Part shown: positions 1-5,903 of the stretch, in pieces
Position numbering within the stretch: position 1 is the first letter of the stretch
How the letters are laid out: each line of letters begins with the position of its first letter
NCBI GenBank assembly: GCA_020444985.1
Contig: JAGRHK010000012.1
Location: 1 to 12,900 of the forward strand
From: Candidatus Competibacteraceae bacterium
GTDB lineage: Bacteria; Pseudomonadota; Gammaproteobacteria; Competibacterales; Competibacteraceae
Direction of reading: 5' to 3'
DNA length: 12,900 nt
Notes under the pieces: model-generated
What the model was told of the DNA's origin: nothing
Databases searched by the model: none
The model's input: the letters and a program-made list of their open reading frames with translations, nothing else
Translations under genes and position numbers: made by a program

Positions 1-2
1 TA

Positions 3-950
3 AGCATGACGAATCACATCCTAGTCAGTATAGGCATTGTGATACCTACTGTGCTTAATTTATTCAGTGCAGCTATCGTCAGTAAAACAGAGATCTATGT
101 TGTAGCCCTGAAGCTTATTATTCTTATTCTTATTGTGGCAATAGGCTTTAGTGCTGTTGAGCCTCAACGTATCACACCAAATAGCTGGCCCTCATTTTTA
201 TCAATCGTTGGTGCGGGAATGATTATTTTTGTAGCATTTGAAGGTTTTGAGCTTATCGCCAACACATCGGCTTCTATAAAAAATTATCAGATCACCCTCC
301 CACGGGCCTACTATATTTCTGTCTTATTCGTCATATTGCTTTATGTATTGATTGCAGTCATTGTGGTTGGCTCATTGTCGCCTAATAAAATAGCTGCAGC
401 ACAAGACTTTGCTTTAGCGGAAGCGGCGCGGCCTACATTAGGGCAATTTGGCTTTACACTCGTGGGGATCACAGCCGTATTAGCCACATTTTCTGCTATC
501 AATTCAACATTATATGGCTCTGCTCGTTTAAGCTACTCTATTGCGACTGAAGGAGAACTTCCTAAAAATTTCGAGCATAAAGTTTGGAATCAGCCTATCG
601 GCTTACTAATTACCTCTGGAGCCGCGCTAGCTTTAGCAAATCTTATCGATTTATCCAGTATTTCAATGATGGCGAGCGCGATCTTTCTAATCATCTTTGC
701 ATTGGTTAATTTAGCCAATTTTGTTCAATATAAAGCAGCAAAGAGCAACAGAATGATTGCCATTTGTGGCGTCTTGTTATGTGTTGTTGCGCTTCTAGCG
801 CTCATCGTGCATGTGGTACAAAATAATCCATCACAACTGTGGATATTAATTGGATTTATTGGCTTAGCAGGATTACTTGAAGGAGGCTATATTCTCTTTC
901 TCAGGAAAGAAGGGCAAAATGAGCGTATTCGTATAGCAAAGCAAGATTAA
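3..950 (+). CDS. APC-family amino-acid permease, 5' partial
   Basis: Integral inner-membrane transporter of the amino acid-polyamine-organocation (APC) superfamily, probably moving an amino acid by proton symport or exchange; the substrate cannot be read from sequence. The frame is open to the left edge, so the first ATG in view (position 6) is probably internal. From it, 314 residues remain against about 430-450 for the family, so roughly the first three helices are missing. About nine hydrophobic segments are visible, near residues 4-23, 29-48, 64-85, 101-124, 149-172, 198-218, 222-243, 250-271 and 280-301. The segment FEGFELIANTSASIKN followed by LPRAYYIS is the family's typical helix and following loop. 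Its base composition is AT-rich, unlike the glycan genes to the right, and nothing links it to them functionally. It ends in a TAA just before a hairpin. Confidence 0.85.
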   Translation, partial: SMTNHILVSIGIVIPTVLNLFSAAIVSKTEIYVVALKLIILILIVAIGFSAVEPQRITPNSWPSFLSIVGAGMIIFVAFEGFELIANTSASIKNYQITLPRAYYISVLFVILLYVLIAVIVVGSLSPNKIAAAQDFALAEAARPTLGQFGFTLVGITAVLATFSAINSTLYGSARLSYSIATEGELPKNFEHKVWNQPIGLLITSGAALALANLIDLSSISMMASAIFLIIFALVNLANFVQYKAAKSNRMIAICGVLLCVVALLALIVHVVQNNPSQLWILIGFIGLAGLLEGGYILFLRKEGQNERIRIAKQD

Positions 951-952
951 AA

Positions 953-974
953 ACCCCAAATCCTACGTTGGGGT
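953..974 (-). terminator. Rho-independent terminator, best oriented for minus strand
   Basis: A 7-bp stem (ACCCCAA at 953-959 with TTGGGGT at 968-974) closes an 8-base loop. Read on the minus strand, the stem is followed directly by a run of five T (complement of the A run around 949-953), as expected for intrinsic termination of the minus-strand glycosyltransferase. On the plus strand the downstream bases are only moderately T-rich (AGAATTTATTA), so termination of the permease transcript is possible but weaker. It lies between two convergent genes, which fits a shared bidirectional terminator. Confidence 0.65.
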
Positions 975-1055
975 AGAATTTATTATCTCCAGTTAATCAG
1001 AGGATTATGGCTTTGGAAGACTGCTAAAGCGGCTGAAAGGAAAGAAATCAACAGA

Positions 1056-1859
1056 TCAAATATCTTCCGTCGTCTTGGCAATAACATATCGGGAGCAATC
1101 CGTGCTTGGGCCACCGCCTCTCGCCAGCGAACGCAGTCGCTGACTCCAGCGGACAAGCCACAGCGGGAGTAGACCAAACGCCATGATATTATCAACGGCC
1201 AACCGGATGAGTCGCCGAAGATCGTAGCGAGAATGCCCTGCGAATCGTGGATGATGCTCGACTTCTACAGTGGTGAAGTGCGTTGTGTTTTGGCCCAGCA
1301 GCGCATCGATAGCGACCCGATTGACGCCAACATCAATGAACTTGTCACGCAGGCGCGTGCGAAACGCACGAAATGCAGAAGGTCGATAAGCGCCGCCGGG
1401 TCCGCCAGCCCGTGCGATTTGTACCATGATCCACGACGCCGCCACGCGCCACGCCGTGTGCCGTCGATGCATGGGCAAGCCATACACGACGTCCACATCG
1501 TCCTGCAGGGCGCGAAGTAGTTTGGGAATTTCTTCCGGCGGATGTTGAAGGTCATCGTCCAGCGTCACGCTGATTGCGTGACGCGCCTGCCGGATTCCAC
1601 AAAGCAAGGCGCTATGCTGGCCAAAGTTGCGGGCAAGATTTACGCCGCGCACCCCTTCGAAGCGTTGCGCCAGCCCGACAATCACGCGCCAGCTATCGTC
1701 TTCGCTGCCGTCATTTACTAAAATCAACTCAACGGGAAAAGCGTCTCTGGCAAAAACACGATTGAGGCGTTCAATCAGTTCCGGCAGCATGGCGGCGCTA
1801 TTATAAACCGGGATAATGACAGAAAGTCCGCCAAGAGAAGAAGACGCATGATCCGCCAT
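1056..1859 (-). CDS. Family 2 glycosyltransferase (DPM1/ArnC-like), C-terminally shortened
   Basis: A GT-A fold family 2 glycosyltransferase of the group that moves a sugar from a nucleotide donor to polyprenyl phosphate on the inner membrane. Visible motifs: LSVIIPVYNS at residues 12-21, LVNDGSEDDSW at 47-57, NLARNFGQHSALLCG around 74-88, and the metal-binding TLDDDLQHPPEEIP around 99-112, with DDD at 101-103. SAFRAFRTRLRD is also typical. Relatives are usually about 310-330 residues and end in two membrane helices. This one has 267 residues, and after DNIMAFGLLPLWLV the usual hydrophobic hairpin is replaced by a basic, polar tail. The other minus-strand frames there do not restore a convincing hairpin. 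The ATG at 1857-1859 has an AGGA-type site 14 or so bases upstream. It faces away from the sulfotransferase cluster but could supply a lipid-linked sugar to it. The family call is firm; the acceptor and donor are not known, and activity is uncertain because of the missing tail. Confidence 0.8.
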   Translation of the reverse strand: MADHASSSLGGLSVIIPVYNSAAMLPELIERLNRVFARDAFPVELILVNDGSEDDSWRVIVGLAQRFEGVRGVNLARNFGQHSALLCGIRQARHAISVTLDDDLQHPPEEIPKLLRALQDDVDVVYGLPMHRRHTAWRVAASWIMVQIARAGGPGGAYRPSAFRAFRTRLRDKFIDVGVNRVAIDALLGQNTTHFTTVEVEHHPRFAGHSRYDLRRLIRLAVDNIMAFGLLPLWLVRWSQRLRSLARGGGPSTDCSRYVIAKTTEDI

Positions 1860-1860
1860 G

Positions 1861-1960
1861 ATTTAGCTTTTTTTCCTTATCTTTGCTCTGGTATGATGGG
1901 CTTGATTTTTTTTAAAAAAGTATATTTATTTTTATAGATAAAAAATCTGATTTTTGCACG
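1861..1960. promoter_or_regulatory. AT-rich divergent intergenic region, likely promoters both ways
   Basis: This 100-base island separates the minus-strand glycosyltransferase from the plus-strand cluster and is far more AT-rich than either gene. On the plus strand TATAGA at 1933-1938 is a possible -10, with only a poor -35 (TTTAAA, 1911-1916, 16-base spacing). On the minus strand TATACT (complement of 1919-1924) is a possible -10. None is strong enough to call alone. The location between divergent genes is the main argument that transcription starts here. Confidence 0.45.
1941..1955. repeat. 15-bp palindrome just before the first sulfotransferase start
   Basis: AAAAATC (1941-1947) and GATTTTT (1949-1955) form a perfect inverted repeat around one base. 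It ends five bases before the ATG at 1961, where a Shine-Dalgarno sequence would normally sit, and no purine-rich ribosome site is present. It could be an operator half-site pair, or just a chance palindrome in AT-rich DNA. Confidence 0.35.
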
Positions 1961-2821
1961 ATGACGACTAATTTTTGCGTAACTTGTTATGGCTTGTCCG
2001 CTAGCCGCTGGATCAGCTTTGTTCTCGCCTCGAACCTGCGAACATTTGTTGCGCATGGCACTTACCCGCTTGATTCGATCATAAAGGGAAACTTTGAAGC
2101 TGAGCGCCCCATCGGCAAGGGAACTGTAAATTCTGACGCGCTGCAACGCGGCAGAGAAGCTTTTTCATGGGTCAAAAGCGCTTCGCTCAAAGCGCTGTAT
2201 GCGCGCTACCGTGAAATTTGTCCCGATGCCGCAGCCTACGGTAATGTGCATAGCTTCGTGCCTGCGGAATTGTATGCAAAAAGCGATTTTAACGAGATGT
2301 CGATAACGATCGTAAATCTCATTAGGAACCCCATCGGTTTTGTCGACTGCCACAACGCTATTATCCTGCGTGCAGAACATTTTGTGGAACTCGAACAGCA
2401 TTATGCAACGATGTATGCCGACCGGGTGCTGCCCCGTCTGGAAGCGCTCGATGTTCTGGATATGCAACGCTATACGACAGCGCTGGATCGCGCCTTTCTG
2501 ATCAGCTGTTTTTCCGTGATCGATCAGGCCGAAGACCTCGTCAAATACCCGCTGCCTCTGTTTCGAATGGAAGCGCTCACGACGGATGTCGATGACTTGG
2601 CCGATTTCTGCCACAAGGTTAGCGGGTTCGCTTATAACGAGACCATTCTGGAACGCTTCATCGCGCAAGGCGCCATCAACAATCACCGCAGCCCGCAAGC
2701 CCCGCGTCAGCCCGAAGCCATCCGGGCAGCCTGGCCGCGACATCACCGCGCGGCTTTCGACACGCTGGTGGCGCGGCCTCATGGGGAAACCTTCGCCAGC
2801 GCCGGCTATCCGCTCGATTGA
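1961..2821 (+). CDS. Sulfotransferase-like protein (first of two)
   Basis: Probably transfers a sulfuryl group from PAPS to a glycan or other acceptor in the cytoplasm or at the membrane face. The 286-residue protein opens almost directly with a phosphate-binding loop, CYGLSASRWISF (residues 9-20), resembling the 5'-phosphosulfate loop of sulfotransferases. A second segment, NLIRNPIGFVDC, with R122-N123-P124, resembles the 3'-phosphate-binding motif (R-x-P followed by a small or polar residue). The rest is divergent, so the acceptor is not predictable. The ATG at 1961 is the only start before the loop, since no in-frame alternative lies in the preceding AT-rich stretch; there is no clear ribosome site. 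It is the first gene of the plus-strand cluster, and its stop overlaps a possible TTG start of the next gene. A more general P-loop NTPase-fold protein is the alternative reading. Confidence 0.62.
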   Translation: MTTNFCVTCYGLSASRWISFVLASNLRTFVAHGTYPLDSIIKGNFEAERPIGKGTVNSDALQRGREAFSWVKSASLKALYARYREICPDAAAYGNVHSFVPAELYAKSDFNEMSITIVNLIRNPIGFVDCHNAIILRAEHFVELEQHYATMYADRVLPRLEALDVLDMQRYTTALDRAFLISCFSVIDQAEDLVKYPLPLFRMEALTTDVDDLADFCHKVSGFAYNETILERFIAQGAINNHRSPQAPRQPEAIRAAWPRHHRAAFDTLVARPHGETFASAGYPLD

Positions 2822-2838
2822 CGCCCCCGTTTGGGATC

Positions 2839-4152
2839 ATGAACATTGCGCCCGTCGTGGTCATTGGCCCGCCCCGCTCGGGTTTTTCTCTGCTGATCAC
2901 CATGATCCAGCGCATTCTGGATCATCGACAGCGGGCGTTCGCCCGCACGCCGAAACAGCAAACGATCATGCGGCTGATGCCCTTTTTTTCCTATGTGCTG
3001 AACAAGTCATACGCTGTCGTTTTCGCCAGAGCGGGCCTGAGTAACGAATTGCTGTTCAACGGGGAATTTCAACTGTTGGTTGGCGGACCCAAATGGCTGG
3101 TTCCCGGTAAGCCCCGTATGGCGGTGCGCAAATACATCGGCTGCCGGGGTCATGGCGACTTCTTGTTGGTCACCCAGCATCCCAGACTGCTGTTCGAGTA
3201 CTACAGCATCTACCATTCACATGAAACGCCACGCCGCTGGACTAACGAGCCGGACTACATTGAGCATCAACGCTTTGCCACACTTCGTCATCCCCTGGAT
3301 ATGCTCAATTCCGCTGTTCATTCGTTTAATGCCCTGACCAGCGAGTACCTTCAACGCTTTATCCCCGAAGCCGACGAGAACATCCTGCGGCGCGAGATGG
3401 CGCTGAACAAGCTCACCGACCTGCGCGTTTGCGAGGGTCTGATACGCCATCAGCTCAAGTACTGGCGCGAATATCTGGATTGTCGCCGCCATTACGCCGA
3501 GCTGCGCTGGGAGTCGATCATTGCCGATCCGGTCGGTAGCCTACAATGGGTGGGACGCCAGCTTGGTCTGGGCATCGAGGCAGAGGAAGCGCACGCCATC
3601 TGGGCGCCCATCGACCACCGCAACCTGCTGACCTATCACCAACACAACTACCGCAAGGATCATGGCATTCTTGGCGACTGGCTGACCCATCTGCACCCCC
3701 GGCACATCGCGATGGCGCGCGCCCTTGGCTTGATCGATATAGCGGAGGCGCTCGGCTACGGTCTTGACGATTGGCCAGCATGTTCACGCAGCGCCTTTCA
3801 GGATGAACTGGACGACTATCTGAAGCATGAAAAAATAGCGCCCATGCAAGATCCGGTGCTTGCGGGTTTCTGTTTCAATAAATCGAATATTGATGCCAGC
3901 GCGTTCAACTTCAAAAGTTTCCCTGGAAAGCAATGGGCTTATGTGGAACGCTCCACCCTGACCGAAGACGCCTTGGCGCTGGACGTGCTGGAGTGCGCCG
4001 AAATGGGGTGCCAGCGAATCAATGCGATTGTGCTGACGTTGGACGCCAGCCCGCTAGCGAATGCCGAATCACTCTTTCATCAGGTTGAAGCGGCTTGCCA
4101 CGCTTTGGTTGGCGACGACATCGCCCATGAGCTATTAACCCGGTCCGGCTGA
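2839..4152 (+). CDS. Sulfotransferase family protein (second of two), with C-terminal extension
   Basis: A PAPS-dependent sulfotransferase-type protein. VVVIGPPRSGFSLL (residues 6-19) is a clear 5'-phosphosulfate-binding loop, and FATLRHPLDMLNSAVHSF, with R150-H151-P152, is a good 3'-phosphate motif. LRWESIIADPVGSLQWVGRQLGL is the typical later segment just before the C-terminal part of the domain. I chose ATG 2839 (437 residues), placing the loop close to the N-terminus as in relatives. A TTG at 2818 would overlap the previous stop and add seven residues of unlikely character. After the sulfotransferase domain there are about 110 further residues, from EKIAPMQDPV onward, that I cannot place in a family. 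The stop (TGA, 4150-4152) overlaps the next ATG by one base, so translation is probably coupled. Its pairing with another sulfotransferase-like gene suggests two sulfation positions or two acceptors. Confidence 0.75.
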   Translation: MNIAPVVVIGPPRSGFSLLITMIQRILDHRQRAFARTPKQQTIMRLMPFFSYVLNKSYAVVFARAGLSNELLFNGEFQLLVGGPKWLVPGKPRMAVRKYIGCRGHGDFLLVTQHPRLLFEYYSIYHSHETPRRWTNEPDYIEHQRFATLRHPLDMLNSAVHSFNALTSEYLQRFIPEADENILRREMALNKLTDLRVCEGLIRHQLKYWREYLDCRRHYAELRWESIIADPVGSLQWVGRQLGLGIEAEEAHAIWAPIDHRNLLTYHQHNYRKDHGILGDWLTHLHPRHIAMARALGLIDIAEALGYGLDDWPACSRSAFQDELDDYLKHEKIAPMQDPVLAGFCFNKSNIDASAFNFKSFPGKQWAYVERSTLTEDALALDVLECAEMGCQRINAIVLTLDASPLANAESLFHQVEAACHALVGDDIAHELLTRSG

Positions 4153-4898
4153 TGACCCACATGCACATCCAGACTGCGGTCGTGCTGGCCGGTGGTCAGG
4201 GCCAGCGCCTGCGTCCAGCCGTCGCCGATCGCCCCAAGCCGCTGGCGGATATCGCGGGGCGGCCTTTCCTGACTCACTTGCTGGACTTCTGGATCGAACA
4301 AGGTATCCGCCGCTTCGTGCTGGCCGTGGGCTATCGCTGGGAAATGATTGTCGGGCAACTGGGCGATGACTACCGGGGCGCGCGGATCGACTATGCCATA
4401 GAATCGACCCCTCTGGGCACCGGCGGCGGGTTGCTCCGGGCCTTGCAGCAACTGGAGCGGGACGACTATCCGGTGTTCGTCATGAATGGCGATACCCTGT
4501 TTGCCGTCGACGCCAGCGCCATGCTGGCCGCGCACCGTAAGCGCCAGGCCGACCTGACGCTGGCCTGCCGCCGCCAACCGGCCGGTGCGCGATTTGGCGC
4601 CCTGGTCCTGGATGCCACGGATCGCATTTTCCAATTCAACACAGGCAGCGCGGTGGAAGATGGCTGGATCAACGGCGGTGTGTATCTGCTGGAACATCCC
4701 CTGGTGGATATCCCGCAGCAACCGGTTTCCCTGGAGCAGGAACTGATTCCCGGCTGGCTGGCGATGGGACGAGCCGTGTGGGCGTTTCGCAGCGAGGCTT
4801 TTTTTATCGATATTGGGGTTCCGGATGATTACCAGCAAGCCCGGCGATTATTGCCCCAGCGCCCTTGGGCGACGCGGCCCGCACGACCGTGTTTATAG
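4152..4898 (+). CDS. Sugar-1-phosphate nucleotidyltransferase, HddC-like
   Basis: A cytoplasmic nucleotidyltransferase that joins an NTP and a sugar 1-phosphate to make an activated sugar. Signature loop LAGGQGQRLRPAVADRPKP (residues 12-30) contains the GGxGxRL pyrophosphorylase motif and the PKP lysine (K29). ESTPLGTGGGL is the sugar/base-binding segment, and VMNGDTLF, with D114, carries the metal-binding aspartate. NGGVYLLE and FFIDIGVPDDYQQA close the domain. Its 248 residues fit the short HddC type (D-glycero-alpha-D-manno-heptose 1-phosphate guanylyltransferase, about 230-250 residues). Mannose- or glucose-1-phosphate nucleotidyltransferase specificity is possible, since the other heptose genes (gmhA, hddA, gmhB) are not in this window. 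The start overlaps the previous stop as TGATG; a second ATG at 4161 would also work. It probably supplies the donor sugar for the glycosyltransferases downstream. Confidence 0.8.
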   Translation: MTHMHIQTAVVLAGGQGQRLRPAVADRPKPLADIAGRPFLTHLLDFWIEQGIRRFVLAVGYRWEMIVGQLGDDYRGARIDYAIESTPLGTGGGLLRALQQLERDDYPVFVMNGDTLFAVDASAMLAAHRKRQADLTLACRRQPAGARFGALVLDATDRIFQFNTGSAVEDGWINGGVYLLEHPLVDIPQQPVSLEQELIPGWLAMGRAVWAFRSEAFFIDIGVPDDYQQARRLLPQRPWATRPARPCL

Positions 4899-4905
4899 AA
4901 TATCT

Positions 4906-4911
4906 GAGGAG
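4906..4911 (+). promoter_or_regulatory. Ribosome binding site fixing the epimerase start
   Basis: GAGGAG ends 10 bases before the ATG at 4922. It supports that start over the TTG at 4865, which would add 19 residues ahead of the Rossmann motif and overlap the nucleotidyltransferase. Confidence 0.6.
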
Positions 4912-4921
4912 CATTCAGCGC

Positions 4922-5860
4922 ATGAGCGACACCATTCTCGTTACCGGCGGCGCCGGTTATCTGGGTTCCATTCTAGTTCCAGAACTGCTGGCGCAGGGTT
5001 ACCGCGTGCGGGTGCTGGATAATTTTCTCTATCGTCAAAACAGTCTGGCCGCAGTCTGTGCGCATCCCGCGTTTACGGTGGTCAACGCTGATATTCGTGC
5101 GGAATCGACATTGCGCGCCTTGCTGACTCAGGCAGATATCATTATCCCGTTGGCGGCCATTGTCGGCGCGCCGGCCTGCGCTCGCGATCCGGTCGGCGCG
5201 CATTCGGTCAATGTGGACGCCATCCGCATGATGCTGGATCGGCTGTCGCCCGACCAGCGGGTGCTGATGCCCACCACCAATAGCGCCTATGGAACCGGCG
5301 ATGAACAGCATGAATGTACTGAGGAATCGCCGTTGCGTCCGATTTCCCAGTACGCCCGAGAAAAGGTCGAGATCGAGCAGCGGCTGCTGCAACATGAAAA
5401 CGCCATCAGTTTTCGTTTGGCCACGGTTTTTGGCATGTCGCCGCGTATGCGGCTGGATTTGCTGGTCAACGATTTTACCTATCGAGCCGTGACCGACCGC
5501 GCCCTGGTGCTGTTCGAGGCGCATTTCAAACGCAACTATTTGCATGTCCGCGATGTGACGCGCGTATTTCTGCATGCGCTAGATCGATTTGCGGTTATGC
5601 GCGGTCAAATTTACAACGTGGGATTGTCCGACGCCAATCTGTCCAAATGGGAGCTTTGTCAATGCATCCAGCGTTATTTGCCGGACTTTACTTTCATGGA
5701 AGCGCCGATTGGCCAGGATCCCGATCAACGAAATTACCTCGTCTCGAACGCCAAGATTGAGGCGACCGGTTTTCGCCCCGCCTTTTCTTTGGAGGAGGGC
5801 ATTCAGGAGTTGATTAAGGGCTATGCAATGATTCGCAAACACGGATATGGAAATGTATAA
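4922..5860 (+). CDS. NAD-dependent sugar-nucleotide epimerase/dehydratase (extended SDR)
   Basis: An extended short-chain dehydrogenase that oxidises and rearranges a nucleotide sugar (epimerase, dehydratase or reductase) in the cytoplasm. The 312-residue protein starts with the Rossmann dinucleotide motif ILVTGGAGYLGS (residues 5-16). D-to-ribose contacts are suggested by VRVLDNF. The catalytic set is S121 in TTNSAYG and Y144/K148 in QYAREK (the YxxxK motif). FKRNYLHVRDV and NVGLSDANLSKWEL are typical substrate-domain segments, and QDPDQRNYLVSNAKIEATGF occurs near the end as in many polysaccharide-locus epimerases. Lying directly after an HddC-like gene with a 23-base gap, it probably acts on the nucleotide sugar made there, for instance a GDP-heptose or GDP-hexose, but this is inference. 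Its exact reaction cannot be assigned from the motifs. Confidence 0.8.
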   Translation: MSDTILVTGGAGYLGSILVPELLAQGYRVRVLDNFLYRQNSLAAVCAHPAFTVVNADIRAESTLRALLTQADIIIPLAAIVGAPACARDPVGAHSVNVDAIRMMLDRLSPDQRVLMPTTNSAYGTGDEQHECTEESPLRPISQYAREKVEIEQRLLQHENAISFRLATVFGMSPRMRLDLLVNDFTYRAVTDRALVLFEAHFKRNYLHVRDVTRVFLHALDRFAVMRGQIYNVGLSDANLSKWELCQCIQRYLPDFTFMEAPIGQDPDQRNYLVSNAKIEATGFRPAFSLEEGIQELIKGYAMIRKHGYGNV

Positions 5861-5903
5861 ATTCAGATTAGCATAACAATCGGCGCAACTGGTCCTATAT
5901 GCA

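Noticed and set aside
983..1195. Minus-strand 70-residue open frame overlapping the end of the glycosyltransferase
   Set aside because: It was considered as a frameshifted tail of the glycosyltransferase. It does not restore the expected two-helix C-terminus, starts at a TTG, and runs partly inside the GT2 coding frame.
2165..2782. Long minus-strand frame opposite the first sulfotransferase-like gene
   Set aside because: No recognisable domain, no ribosome site, and it mirrors a motif-bearing plus-strand gene.
2586..3044. Plus-strand frame bridging the two sulfotransferase-like genes
   Set aside because: It lies in a different frame from both motif-bearing proteins and has no domain features; considered as a frameshift product but not needed.
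4080..4838. 252-residue minus-strand frame opposite the nucleotidyltransferase
   Set aside because: A typical antisense frame in GC-rich DNA. The plus strand carries clear catalytic motifs, while this one shows none.
4973..5575. 200-residue minus-strand frame opposite the epimerase
   Set aside because: It shadows a gene with Rossmann and YxxxK motifs and has no family features of its own.
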